NCBI GenBank assembly: GCA_022824265.1
Contig: JAJEAG010000033.1
Location: forward strand, 1-64,000
Origin: Candidatus Poribacteria bacterium
Lineage (GTDB): Bacteria; Poribacteria; WGA-4E; WGA-3G
Direction: 5' to 3'
Length of the DNA stretch: 64,000 bases
The notes beneath the pieces are model-generated. The model did not search any database. It saw nothing but the letters and a program-made list of their open reading frames with translations, and was not told the origin of the DNA. Position numbers and translations under genes: made by a program. Each line of letters starts with the position of its first letter. Position 1 is the stretch's first letter. This document shows, one piece after another, positions 55,685 to 64,000 of the stretch.

Positions 55685-55952
55685 ACTATAGTTTGGACAG
55701 TTATATTCTGATTTATGTTGTGTACTTGAGAATTATCTACTATTTGCGAGTTTTCTGAGGGACCGTAACTCGTAAAAAAGAATGTTTTATACATATCTGA
55801 ACAGCCCCAGCGGGGCGGAATGTGTATAGAACATGAAACTCCCAGACACAAAGCCCCAGCGGGGCGACAGGTGGAAAAACCAAACTGGTTAGAATGCACG
55901 GTACTTTATTAAACAAATTTCAGATAACTATTAAAATTGTCCAAACTATAGT
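55685..55952. mobile_element. Terminal-inverted-repeat element (MITE-like), copy 2
   Basis: ACTATAGTTTGGACAG at 55685-55700 and its reverse complement (15 of 16 bases, 55938-55952) bound 268 bases. The flanks are CTAAAT on both sides, a clean 6-bp target duplication. The interior differs from copy 1 and has no transposase trace, but holds two GCCCC-GGGGC palindromes. It sits in the 353-base gap between two minus-strand genes, about 50 bases from the upstream end of the 54516-55637 gene, so it could carry its promoter. Confidence 0.7.
55804..55865. repeat. Two copies of a GCCCCAGCGGGGC palindrome, 49 bases apart
   Basis: GCCCC-AGC-GGGGC occurs at 55804-55816 and 55853-55865, each followed by GGAATGTG or GACAGGTG. 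This style of repeat is dispersed in genomes of several environmental phyla. Both copies are nested inside the inverted-repeat element. Confidence 0.6.
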
Positions 55953-55990
55953 CTAAATAGTATATGTTGAATAAATAGATGATATGTATG

Positions 55991-57028
55991 CTATCTATCA
56001 TATAATCTGGATAATTTTTGTTTTAGTTTCGGACTATCAATTACATCTCTATTTACAATCCACTTAGGCAACTTTCCAGAAGAAACACTGATGATACTTT
56101 CACATGCACTCTTGCCATTACCTTCAAAACACTCATCTGTCCAGCAAATACTATGTGGAGTAAGAATAACATTGTCCAATTCTAATAATGGATCGTCATC
56201 ATCAATTGGTTCCTTCTCAAATACATCCAGTCCTGCCCCCTGAATACTTCTGTTCTGTAGTGCATCAGTAAGTGCCTTTTGGTTGACAATAGGACCGCGG
56301 GCAGTGTTTATCAAATATGCGGTTGGTTTCATAAGACCGATACATCTTGAATCAATGAGTCCTTTGGTATCATCACTCAAAGGACAGCATACACAGACAT
56401 AATCTGCAGTTCTCATCAAAGTATCCAAATCTACGATTTCTGCATCGACTTCAGCTGCGTCAGATGGAGAAACATAGGGATCGTAAGTAATATGACGCAT
56501 ACCAAAAGGTTTAGCAAGCTTAAATGTCTCTTTACCAATATTACCCATCCCAACCAGACCGAGCGTCTTTCCAACTAAACCCATACCCATGTAATCTTTA
56601 GTGTCTTCCCATTTACCTGATCGGATGAGTCTATCTTTTATCAACAATTGATGACTCAATGATAGGACAAATGTAATAATAGATGTCGCTACAGGTCGTC
56701 GTACACCGTCTGGGGCAATAGACAGTAAAACACCGTTTTCTGTGCATGCTTGCACATCAACTTTATCGTAACCTACACCAAACCTTGCGATAATTGCCAA
56801 TCTGTCGTTACCCGTGAACGTATCAGCAGTGATTCCTGCTCCCAATACCAAAAGTGCATCGTAATCCTTTATATCAGCAGCAGAAAGCACTGTTGAATGT
56901 TCAGGAATGTATTCCCAAGACAATTCTGCTTTATCAAACAGTGGTCCAGCAATGTTATCTAAATCTGAACTTCCGTCAGGTTTCAGGAAGTCACGAGTAA
57001 CCCCAATGTGAAAATCGTGTTCTTGCAT
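55991..57028 (-). CDS. D-isomer-specific 2-hydroxyacid dehydrogenase
   Basis: 345 aa, NAD-binding dehydrogenase of the phosphoglycerate/glyoxylate reductase group. Dinucleotide motif GLVGMGNIGKE with Asp following (ITYDPYVS). Catalytic Arg in NTARGPIVN, Glu in VFEKEPID and His in LTPHSICWT are all present. It has no ACT domain, so it is not a regulated SerA of the long type. Reduces or oxidises 2-keto/2-hydroxy acids; substrate unknown. A Cys-rich CVCCPLSDD lies before the catalytic Arg. It is 45 bases downstream of the dockerin-binding protein gene in the same direction, so it may belong to that operon. Confidence 0.87.
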   Translation of the reverse strand: MQEHDFHIGVTRDFLKPDGSSDLDNIAGPLFDKAELSWEYIPEHSTVLSAADIKDYDALLVLGAGITADTFTGNDRLAIIARFGVGYDKVDVQACTENGVLLSIAPDGVRRPVATSIITFVLSLSHQLLIKDRLIRSGKWEDTKDYMGMGLVGKTLGLVGMGNIGKETFKLAKPFGMRHITYDPYVSPSDAAEVDAEIVDLDTLMRTADYVCVCCPLSDDTKGLIDSRCIGLMKPTAYLINTARGPIVNQKALTDALQNRSIQGAGLDVFEKEPIDDDDPLLELDNVILTPHSICWTDECFEGNGKSACESIISVSSGKLPKWIVNRDVIDSPKLKQKLSRLYDR

Positions 57029-57073
57029 TATGATTCCATTATAAAAGTGTTAATTGGCTTGATAACAACCCAC

Positions 57074-58795
57074 TTACTGAGATTCTAAAGCAACTCTCCG
57101 TAGATATTTCCATCCAACAGGAGAAAGATTAAGATTTTTTACGCTATTGTTAATAACCAATAATCTTTGAGCATGCGCTAATGGTACCCAAGGCGCATCT
57201 CTATGAAAAATCGCTTGTGCTTGCTTATAAAGTTCAGTACGTTCACCTCTATCTGTGCTCATTCTTGCTCGTACCAAAATATCATGCATCTCATCATTCT
57301 TGTAGAATGCTATATTAAGTGCTGGTTTCTCTGCAGTTGTTTTACTTAACAGATAATAGAAGAAACTATCTGGATCGCCTCCCGCAATCCACCCAAGCAT
57401 TGCCATATCATGCTCACCTAATTCAGTCTTTGCAAGATAGGTACGCCAATCATAAGTGACGATATTTGCCACAATACCGACGTTTTGAAGTTCAGATTGC
57501 AATTCCTCTGCAAGAGCCTGTCCGTTGGGAATGTATGGACGTGGAACAGGTAAAGCCCAGAGAGTTGTCTCAAAGCCATCTGGAAATCCCGCTTCAGCAA
57601 GCAGTTGTTTCGCGAGTTCAGGATTATATTCGTAATCTTCAATCGTATCATCATAGCTCCATAATGTTGGAGGTATTGGACTTTTCGCAGGGATACCTGT
57701 ACCATGATATAGACGTTCGATAATCTCAGCTTTATTGATAGCGTGGTTAATGGCAAGTCGGACCTTCAAATTATCAAAGGGTGGTTTCTCCATATTCATT
57801 GCTAAATAACCTACATTCAGACTCGGTTGCATTAGGAGTTCCAACATTGGGTCGCTTTGAACCTGTGCTAAATCCTCTGGATTTGGAAACTCCATTGTAT
57901 GGATGTTACCCATTTGAAGTTCCATAAATCGATCAGCATTGTCAGGAATAGATCGGAATATAAGCTTGTCTATCGTTGGTTTTCCTGACCAATGTGTTTC
58001 ATTTGCAGTAAGAAAAATTTGATCTCCCTTATCCCATTTAACAAATTTGAAAGGACCTGTACCTACTGGATTATCCCCAAAATTATCCCCAAAGTGGGCA
58101 ACTGCTGCGGGACTTACAATAGCATTCTCTGAGGAAGCCATCGTACTGAGAAAAGGTGCATACGGTGTTTTAAGTTCAATCTGTACTGTATAAACATCTA
58201 ACGCAGAAATTTGACTGATGAATTCATCATAAAAACTACGGGCTAAAGCATTTGGACGACTTAGTGAAAAGACAACTGTATCCGCATTGAACGGTGTACC
58301 GTCGTGGAATTGGATGTTTTGACGTAACTGAAATGTCCATATCAATCCATCTGCAGAACTATCCCAGGTTACAGCTAAAGCAGGTTCAATGTCAGTTGTA
58401 GCACCTCTGTATTGCACGAGGGTATCGTATATCATATCACAAACTTTCGCTGATTCTCCATCAAGCATCCGTGATGGATCAAGTGTGACAGAATCTCCAC
58501 CACGACCAAATACGAATGTATTGGCAGTCAAAGTTTGATCCAATGTAGTTAACTTTGTTGCGACAAGAACAAGATCTAATATGTTGATCACTCCATCATT
58601 GTTAACATCAGGATTTGGTGTTTGTGTCGCATCAGGTGTTTTTCCAATATGCATAGCAACTATTACTAAATCTTGTACATTTACAATCCCATCACTGTTT
58701 AGATCAGCATTAACAGTGTGGTTTTCGGCATAGATTGCTGATATATGTATGGCAAAAAGGATAAAAATAATTGCAATAATACTTAATTTCTTCAT
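57074..58795 (-). CDS. Dockerin fused to a family 5 peptide/nickel-type solute-binding protein
   Basis: 573 aa. Signal peptide (IIAIIFILFAIHISAIYA), then a complete type I dockerin at about 29-84 (DLNSDGIVNVQDLVIVAMHI and DVNNDGVINILDLVLVATKL), then a full SBP_bac_5 domain from about residue 95 (FGRGGDSVTLDPSRMLDGES; FVKWDKGDQIFLTANETHW; NMEKPPFDNLKVRLAINHAI). Family 5 proteins bind peptides or related solutes for ABC import. The dockerin is absent from the paralogue upstream (58802-60457), with which it shares nearly identical segments such as IPPTLWSYDDTIEDYEYNP. Fusion of a dockerin with a binding protein is unusual and would let it attach to a cohesin. GAAAGGTAAG lies 6 bases before the start, inside the end of the upstream gene. 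Confidence 0.82.
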   Translation of the reverse strand: MKKLSIIAIIFILFAIHISAIYAENHTVNADLNSDGIVNVQDLVIVAMHIGKTPDATQTPNPDVNNDGVINILDLVLVATKLTTLDQTLTANTFVFGRGGDSVTLDPSRMLDGESAKVCDMIYDTLVQYRGATTDIEPALAVTWDSSADGLIWTFQLRQNIQFHDGTPFNADTVVFSLSRPNALARSFYDEFISQISALDVYTVQIELKTPYAPFLSTMASSENAIVSPAAVAHFGDNFGDNPVGTGPFKFVKWDKGDQIFLTANETHWSGKPTIDKLIFRSIPDNADRFMELQMGNIHTMEFPNPEDLAQVQSDPMLELLMQPSLNVGYLAMNMEKPPFDNLKVRLAINHAINKAEIIERLYHGTGIPAKSPIPPTLWSYDDTIEDYEYNPELAKQLLAEAGFPDGFETTLWALPVPRPYIPNGQALAEELQSELQNVGIVANIVTYDWRTYLAKTELGEHDMAMLGWIAGGDPDSFFYYLLSKTTAEKPALNIAFYKNDEMHDILVRARMSTDRGERTELYKQAQAIFHRDAPWVPLAHAQRLLVINNSVKNLNLSPVGWKYLRRVALESQ

Positions 58796-58801
58796 GCTTA
58801 C

Positions 58802-60457
58802 TTACCTTTCAAGAGTTACATTACGGAAATATTTCCAATTCAACGGATTAAGGGTGAGATTCTTTACCTGTTTGTTAACGACGAGAATCTGTTTCGCATG
58901 TGCCATTGGTACCCATGGAACATCTTTATGGAATATCTGCTGTGCTTCTTTGTAGAGGGATGTCCGCTTAGATTTATCGGTAGTGGCTCTTGCTTTTTCC
59001 AAGATATCCTGCATTGCATCACTACGATAAAAAGCGATATTCCCAGCAGGTTTCTCAGCAGAAGTTTTACTTAATAGAAAGTAGAAAAAGTTATCAGGAT
59101 CACCAAGATCAGCACTCCATCCTAACATTGCAATATCGTGTTCACCATTTTTTGTCTTTTCAAGATATGTTCCCCAATCATAGGTCACAATTTTCGTTTT
59201 AATCCCAATATTGCTTAGTTCTGATTGCAGTACTTCTGCAAGAGCACGACCATCAGGAATGTAAGGACGTGGGACAGGTAAAGCCCAGAGAGTTGTCTCA
59301 AAGCCATTAGGGTATCCGGCTTCTGTGAGTAGTTGTTTCGCCAATTTAGGATTGTATTCGTAATCCTCAATTGTATCATCATAACTCCAAAGAGTTGGGG
59401 GAATAGGATTCTTCGCTGGAATTCCAAGACCTTGATATAGATGTTCAATAATAGTTGATTTATCTATTGCATGATTAATTGCCAGTCTGACTTTGTGGTT
59501 ATCAAACGGAGATTTCTCCATATTCATGGCTAAATAACCGATACTCATACCCGGTTGTGATAATAATTCTATATTCTCATCCTTCCGAATCTGTTCCAAA
59601 TCATCGGGATTTGGAAATTCCATTGCATGTAGACTTCCTTGTTGTAGTTCAATCAAACGCACAGAGTTATCGGGAATGGAACGGAATATTACTCTATCTA
59701 ATTTTGGTTTTCCACCCCAATAGTTCTCATTTGCCTCGAGGACGATCTTATCTTTCCTATCCCAACGCACAAACTTGAATGCACCAGTACCAACAGGATT
59801 GCTGGAATACTTGTCTCCAAATTCTTTCACTGCTGTTGGACTAACAATAGAGAATGGAGTAATCGCAATCGTGTAGATAAATGGGGCATAAGCTGTTTTG
59901 AGTTTAATTTCAACAGTAAATTCGTCTTTAGCAGTGATAGTATCTACAATGTCTGCTAATCCAGTGGCAACCCAATAAACATAAGATCCACCAACATCAT
60001 GAAACGGATGTGATTTGACATGCTGTCGGTTGAGTGAAAATAGCACTGCTTCCGCATTGAATGGAGTTCCATCATGAAATGACACACCTTTTCTAAGGTA
60101 AAATGTCCAAGTTAAGCCATCAGCAGAACTCTCCCAATTTGTTGCAAGTCCAGGTCCAATTTCTGTGCTACCATCTTTGTAATGAACGAGCGTGTCATAA
60201 ATGTTGTCACAAACCTTGAAGGATTCACCATCTTCTTCAAGTGCAGGATCTAACCCCACTGAATCACCACCTCTACCAAAGATAAATGTCCCACCCATTG
60301 AATGTGAATCGGCGGCAACATGCAATACAGGCAAAGTTAACAGTAATACTATTATACTACAAGTAGTGAGGAATGTTGATATTATAGGAAGGTGATGGAC
60401 AATGACTAATTTTCTTAACTTAAAAAAACAATTCGTATTGACAATATTCTCTATCAT
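58802..60457 (-). CDS. Family 5 solute-binding protein (peptide ABC transporter), paralogue without dockerin
   Basis: The ATG at 60457 has TTGGAG upstream and gives 551 aa; the frame is open to a TTG at 60469. The long signal region ends in LLTLPVLHVAADSHS. The SBP_bac_5 domain begins FIFGRGGDSVGLDPALEEDGES and has FYLRKGVSFHDGTPFNAEAV, NPVGTGAFKFVRWD and NMEKSPFDNHKVRLAINHAI. It is a close paralogue of the gene directly downstream (six bases between stop and start), so the pair is an operon born by tandem duplication. No permease or ATPase gene is adjacent. Binds an oligopeptide or similar ligand in the periplasm. Confidence 0.87.
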   Translation of the reverse strand: MIENIVNTNCFFKLRKLVIVHHLPIISTFLTTCSIIVLLLTLPVLHVAADSHSMGGTFIFGRGGDSVGLDPALEEDGESFKVCDNIYDTLVHYKDGSTEIGPGLATNWESSADGLTWTFYLRKGVSFHDGTPFNAEAVLFSLNRQHVKSHPFHDVGGSYVYWVATGLADIVDTITAKDEFTVEIKLKTAYAPFIYTIAITPFSIVSPTAVKEFGDKYSSNPVGTGAFKFVRWDRKDKIVLEANENYWGGKPKLDRVIFRSIPDNSVRLIELQQGSLHAMEFPNPDDLEQIRKDENIELLSQPGMSIGYLAMNMEKSPFDNHKVRLAINHAIDKSTIIEHLYQGLGIPAKNPIPPTLWSYDDTIEDYEYNPKLAKQLLTEAGYPNGFETTLWALPVPRPYIPDGRALAEVLQSELSNIGIKTKIVTYDWGTYLEKTKNGEHDIAMLGWSADLGDPDNFFYFLLSKTSAEKPAGNIAFYRSDAMQDILEKARATTDKSKRTSLYKEAQQIFHKDVPWVPMAHAKQILVVNKQVKNLTLNPLNWKYFRNVTLER

Positions 60458-60784
60458 ACAGTACTCCAAGGCAAAATAATATAGATGATTATATATTTAA
60501 TTTTGTGAAATGTCAAGATAATCATTTTCATATCAAGTCATAAATCTTGGCAGAGTGAAGTATACAATATTATCTGCCAACCAGCGTATAGGTCTCACAG
60601 TAATGGACATATAGCAATAATTGCAGCTATTCATCATGTAAACAATCCATTATATGTGATGATTATGCCAAATGTGTATCCATTCAATAAGTGTTAACGT
60701 TTTATCTATCACACGTTTGCGTAATGCAGTAAGTATTGCTAAGACCCTATCGGTAGGAATTCACCGATTATTTTTAGGTGTAGA
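60458..60784. other. Divergent promoter region, no gene seen
   Basis: 327 AT-rich bases between the divergent binding-protein and HEAT/TPR genes. It must contain both promoters; I could not pick a convincing box pair. No palindrome or RNA gene was recognised. Confidence 0.4.
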
Positions 60785-62713
60785 ATGACATCCATTCATC
60801 AACTTTCTCAAATTCTAACAGATACTTCACAACCTGTAGCAACCCGTCGTGCTGCAGTGTTAGAAATCGCTGGAATCGGTGGAGAACAGGCACTCTCTCT
60901 TCTTACCGAGGCACTGCTTGATATTGCCCCAGGTGTGCGACGTGAAGCTGCAAACGCGCTAAAACAATACGATTCTCCTGATATTACACCTGCATTACTT
61001 AATTCAATAAAAGCTGAAGACAACGATCTTACACTCTGGACACTAATTGAAGTCCTTGGAATAATAGGAACGGATGCAGCACTTCCAGATCTAAATGATC
61101 TATTAAGCTCAACGATATCCCCGTTGACGCGTCGAGAAATACAAAAATGCATTGATCAAATCACAGATAGACCTCAAGATACTGAAACAGTTGAATTATC
61201 TGAACGGACACTTTTAGAGATAGAAGATCAGATTGATTCAACTGATATTAGTGAATTACCTCGTACGGATTCGGAATCGTCTGACTTGGAAAAGGAATCT
61301 GATAACAAAAGTGTAGTTGATGTACAAGTTGAGCTTGAGAATATTTCAACAGGATTAGATGATAGTTCCGATGATCAAACTGAATCACCACATATTGTAG
61401 AAGAAAACACAGATATTGAACCTATAGAGGCAGAGATAATAGATATTGATGAATCTGAAGCAAAACAGTCAAATGAATCAGAAAATGACGAATCTTCAGT
61501 TGAAGTAGTAGAATCTGATGAACAAACAAGCAATTCCCAAGATGAAGATGTTTCTGAAACAGATAATACTATCCGAACATCAAGAATAATTGGGTCATCC
61601 CCAACTTTACCGGTACTTGTTCCAAATACATCGGTTGCTCTCTATGATCAAGAAGAACATAACCATAGACCAAGTGTCTTTGCATTAGTGTTACGTCCAA
61701 CTGCATATTTATCAAAGCAATGGGTCTCGCGGGCTCGTCTGTATTTCGTTCTATTTTGTTTACTAATTGGTTCAGCATTTGCCATGGTTTATTCACAGGT
61801 CCAACGTCAACCCCGTTCCCCGTATGTACTAAATGAAGAAATAACATACATGGAGAATCCAGAAAAATACCTTTCTGCGGGTAAATTCTTTATTCAGGAA
61901 AGAGATTTTCGTAGTGCAATTGATACACTTGAATTTATTCGGGGTATTGATGTGATTGATCCTGAATTATATGATCTATATAGAAACTTGGGTTTTGCCT
62001 ATTTTCAGGAAAACCAATATGCCCTTTCCGCTGAATCCTACGAATATTATTTTCGTACTCGTAAAAATAAAACTGTTGAACCATTTGTTGCTGAGGCATC
62101 ATATTCATACAACCAATTGAATGAAAGTAATCAGGACTCTTCTGATTATAAGATATATAACATGATGGGGACATCTTATACGCGCCTCGGGCAATTGCAT
62201 AAAGCACGGAATGCTTTTGAAAAAGCCATAAATTTAGCACCGAATGAACCGGATGCTTACAGTAAACTTGCTAATCTCTACTTGGATGGATATCAACAGA
62301 AACATCTTCTTACAGAAGGACTTGCTTACTCTGCAGTCCGACTTAATCCTGATGTTCCATTCTATCACGATACTTTAGGATGGATGCATGGTAAAAGTGG
62401 AAGAATTAATAAAGCAAATCAATCCTTAGAACATGCGATCAGGTTACAAAGGGACTATATTCCTGCTCATTATCACATATCTGAGATCGCACATAGAAAT
62501 CAGAATAATAATGGAATAAAAGTTGTTCAAAATAGCCTAATTAATATGATTCATCCGACATCAAATTCGCGTTCTACAATGTTGAATGTCTTATCCTATA
62601 TATACGAAATAGAAGCACAGAAGATTCCTCGTTTCAACTCATCCCTTCTACGTATACGTGGAATAATAGAATCTTTTGAGCGTGGCAGGCAACCCATCGG
62701 TTACCTGCCTTGA
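60785..62713 (+). CDS. Membrane-anchored HEAT/TPR scaffold protein
   Basis: 642 aa. Residues 1 to about 125 are HEAT-like repeats (ATRRAAVLEIAGIGGEQALSLL, PGVRREAANALKQYD, LWTLIEVLGIIGTDAALPDL). About 130-270 is a very acidic, Ser-rich linker. A single membrane helix lies at about 317-338 (LYFVLFCLLIGSAFAMVYS). The rest is a TPR array (AIDTLEFIRGIDVIDPELYD, LGQLHKARNAFEKAINLAPN, SGRINKANQSLEHAIRLQ). The topology puts HEAT repeats and TPRs on opposite sides of the inner membrane. Protein-protein scaffold; partner unknown. It is co-oriented with no neighbour. Confidence 0.75.
   Translation: MTSIHQLSQILTDTSQPVATRRAAVLEIAGIGGEQALSLLTEALLDIAPGVRREAANALKQYDSPDITPALLNSIKAEDNDLTLWTLIEVLGIIGTDAALPDLNDLLSSTISPLTRREIQKCIDQITDRPQDTETVELSERTLLEIEDQIDSTDISELPRTDSESSDLEKESDNKSVVDVQVELENISTGLDDSSDDQTESPHIVEENTDIEPIEAEIIDIDESEAKQSNESENDESSVEVVESDEQTSNSQDEDVSETDNTIRTSRIIGSSPTLPVLVPNTSVALYDQEEHNHRPSVFALVLRPTAYLSKQWVSRARLYFVLFCLLIGSAFAMVYSQVQRQPRSPYVLNEEITYMENPEKYLSAGKFFIQERDFRSAIDTLEFIRGIDVIDPELYDLYRNLGFAYFQENQYALSAESYEYYFRTRKNKTVEPFVAEASYSYNQLNESNQDSSDYKIYNMMGTSYTRLGQLHKARNAFEKAINLAPNEPDAYSKLANLYLDGYQQKHLLTEGLAYSAVRLNPDVPFYHDTLGWMHGKSGRINKANQSLEHAIRLQRDYIPAHYHISEIAHRNQNNNGIKVVQNSLINMIHPTSNSRSTMLNVLSYIYEIEAQKIPRFNSSLLRIRGIIESFERGRQPIGYLP
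62684..62709 (+). terminator. Hairpin at the end of the HEAT/TPR gene
   Basis: GGCAGG...AACC / GGTT...CCTGCC with a four-base loop and one C/A mismatch, ten paired bases. It overlaps the last codons. Downstream DNA (TTGATTGTTAATAATC) is only moderately T-rich. The opposite gene converges within 16 bases, so it may serve both strands. Confidence 0.5.
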
Positions 62714-62729
62714 TTGTTAATAATCTTTG

Positions 62730-63337
62730 TTATTTATTCTGTGGCAACTGTCGCATGACAGCATTTATGAAATCTTCATCCCAAGTTCTACCGAGTTCTT
62801 GACGAAACCCTGCCATGGCTTCTGCTCGCTTTTCAGGAGGGATACTCGTAAGTTGTGCAAGGATTCGTTTCGCATATTGGTTATGCAGTTCTGCTTGAGT
62901 TCAAGCGGTGATAAAGCAGGTGTGAGTTTATCTTTTTTTATTTCTTCTCTAACCCGTTTCATCTTTTCATCAAATTCTTTTCGTTGAATTCTCCAATCTT
63001 CATCAGATAATGCACTCAGTTCTGCTGTGATCTCATCTGGAGACTTTACTTTTGCCACAATCTGTTTGTGTATAGGTGAGTTCAAAAACCTTTCTAACTC
63101 TTCAGGATCACCTTTATGGTTTTCTGTAAAATACTTAACAGACTGACGATACCTATAATCTGCCAGCTCAGCATCTGTAAGTATTTGTTCAGTTTCCGGT
63201 GTTTTCTCAATCTCAGATTCTGTGGCATTAGGGGTTTTCCTTGTGATTTCATAGTTCTGTTGAAAATAAACAACACCAATGCCGCTACCGAGTAATATGA
63301 GTATCGCTAATGCGATGAATGTTCTACGTTTTGTCAT
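62730..63337 (-). CDS. Membrane-anchored helical protein of unknown function, broken by a frameshift near its C-terminus
   Basis: The main frame (63337 to 62765, 190 aa) starts MTKRRTFIALAILILLGSG, an N-terminal membrane anchor, after AAAGGAGATATAGG. It is rich in charged helices (RIQRKEFDEKMKRVREEI). From about 62895 the frame loses protein-like character. Another frame instead reads TQAELHNQYAKRILAQL, IPPEKRAEAMAGFRQELG and ends INAVMRQLPQNK at a stop at 62730. A single missing base near 62895-62900 would join them into about 202 aa. 608 bases is one short of a multiple of three. No family was recognised. Confidence 0.6.
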
Positions 63338-63482
63338 TGTCCTATATCTCCTTTATTGTGTTTAGCGCGTTCGGACATAGTGAGAGTAGAAACATAATCA
63401 CTTGAAAGGGACTGAACGCCTTGATCAGAATGATGGATTTCTGGAACACTTTGTTGTAATGCGTGCTCCAAGAGTCTCAATG
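63334..63482 (-). pseudogene. IS3-family OrfB fragment
   Basis: Frame LLEHALQQSVPEIHHSDQGV, QSLSSDYVSTLTMSERA... contains the HSDQGVQ motif of IS3 OrfB (DDE second Asp) and the SMSE-like start of the next motif. It then runs into the ribosome site of the downstream gene and stops at 63334. Catalytic regions before and after are missing. Confidence 0.7.
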
Positions 63483-63608
63483 TCAGAGGTGTTGAACATC
63501 ACTGAGATCATGTTTGCGACAAAGTTCCGCTTGTGAACTTTGACCGCTCAGTGCTTCAAACACAACTTCAGCCTTAAATTCGGGAGTGAATCTTCTTCGT
63601 TTTGCCAT
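63483..63608 (-). pseudogene. IS3-family OrfA fragment
   Basis: 41 aa, MAKRRRFTPEFKAEVVFEAL then SGQSSQAELCRKHDLSDVQHL and stop. This is the helix-turn-helix N-terminus of IS3 OrfA (TnpA). The frame ends where OrfB sequence begins, so an internal deletion has joined the two. Confidence 0.75.
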
Positions 63609-63689
63609 CGGATTGCTTCTTCTAATTAGATTATAATTATATCACAATCTTGTTTTAGGGAGTGGTCTAAATTTCCGATGGCAGTACAA

Positions 63690-63839
63690 TTTATAATATT
63701 TGTCGATTTTCATTTTATGCACCCTTTTACACCTAAAAATCAGTCTTAAGGGTATCAGGTATTTATTACCGATTGTAGATTGATACAAGTTTAACAGAGA
63801 CTAACTAAAATTAACGATTAATTCGTTATAATGTCTAAT
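63690..63839 (-). repeat. Inverted partial copy of the IS5-family left end
   Basis: Reverse complement of 53391-53532 with few differences, extended by the element terminus TTATAATGTCTAAT. It includes the transposase start (ATGAAAATCGACAAATATTA) and is cut off where the IS3 end begins. The remaining bases to 64000 show no gene and nothing else I can name. Confidence 0.7.
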
Positions 63840-64000
63840 ATGTCTTAATACGATTTGTGTTGGTTATTTCTTTGCAAAAAGTTAATAAACACAAGTCGTT
63901 ATCATATACTGAAGTTAGTAGTAAGCTGCATTATAAAGGACATGTTTTGCAGCCTGTTCACAATCATTAGTTATGTAAATCCCTATCTTGTCCTTTTCTG

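Larger units (their letters stand above)
63334..63688 (-). mobile_element. IS3-family insertion remnant
   Basis: The left end TGTACTGCCATCGGAAATTT starts at 63688 (minus strand) and is followed by GACCACTCC, typical of IS3 elements. Inside are an OrfA start and an OrfB fragment; the middle and the right end are missing. The element abuts, and has apparently interrupted, the inverted copy of the IS5 left end at 63690-63839. Confidence 0.65.

Noticed and set aside
55672..55899. 75-codon minus-strand frame
   Set aside because: It lies within the inverted-repeat element and its palindromes.

Overview
The window looks like a chromosomal piece of an AT-rich, Gram-negative, uncultured bacterium, most likely Candidatus Poribacteria or a close relative. 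The basis is a C-terminal sorting/FlgD-like module with the wording NYPNPFNPETWIPYQL, several PhyH (phytanoyl-CoA dioxygenase-like) genes, cohesin and dockerin modules, LamG proteins and many secreted beta-propeller or repeat proteins. The assignment rests on recognising these families, not on a search. No replication origin, CRISPR array, prophage or complete IS is visible.

Layout. 1-2.9 kb: the N-terminal part of a secreted zinc metallopeptidase and a triple-cohesin/dockerin protein, both on the minus strand. 3.0-9.7 kb: a six-tRNA cluster (Pro-Arg-His-Arg-Lys-Leu) with its own promoter, then the proteostasis block tig-clpP-clpX-lon. 9.7-17.6 kb: an S4-domain RNA-binding protein, pdxA and a giant gingipain-like (C25) secreted protease. 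17.6-33.7 kb: an accessory region with four PhyH-family dioxygenases, a GH32-like protein, a secreted HAF-repeat protein, a LamG protein, a putative carbohydrate-active enzyme, a lipoprotein Cu/Zn superoxide dismutase and a calcineurin-like phosphoesterase. 33.7-41.3 kb: sugar-acid and oxidoreductase genes (rhamnonate-dehydratase-like, HAD, DUF58, ABC ATPase, SUMF1-fold lipoprotein, 3-hydroxyisobutyrate-dehydrogenase-like, Gfo/Idh/MocA). 42.5-51.3 kb: a co-directional run of a secreted repeat/beta-propeller protein, a secreted asparagine-synthetase-B-annotated family, a eukaryote-type NAD synthetase, a Wzi-like outer-membrane protein and a lytic transglycosylase. 51.3-63.7 kb: small exported proteins, IS remnants, a hybrid-motif/KOW protein, a D-2-hydroxyacid dehydrogenase, two paralogous peptide-binding proteins (one carrying a dockerin), a HEAT/TPR membrane protein and more IS debris.

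How the genes fit together. The core part is ordinary: tRNAs and the protein quality-control operon. The accessory part points to a cell that exports and displays many proteins (three proteins with the same type of C-terminal sorting module, cohesin and dockerin modules), takes up and degrades carbohydrate and peptide matter, and uses many Fe(II)/2-oxoglutarate oxygenases of unknown substrate.

Most unusual points: a dockerin grafted onto a periplasmic-type binding protein while its operon neighbour lacks it; two terminal-inverted-repeat elements sharing the same 16-bp ends; an IS5-family remnant plus a second inverted copy of its left end that has been cut by an IS3 element; a PhyH tandem-domain protein whose first half has lost its metal ligands; a GH32-like enzyme lacking the acid/base Glu; and two genes broken by single-base frameshifts, one in an A7 run exactly between signal peptide and mature protein.
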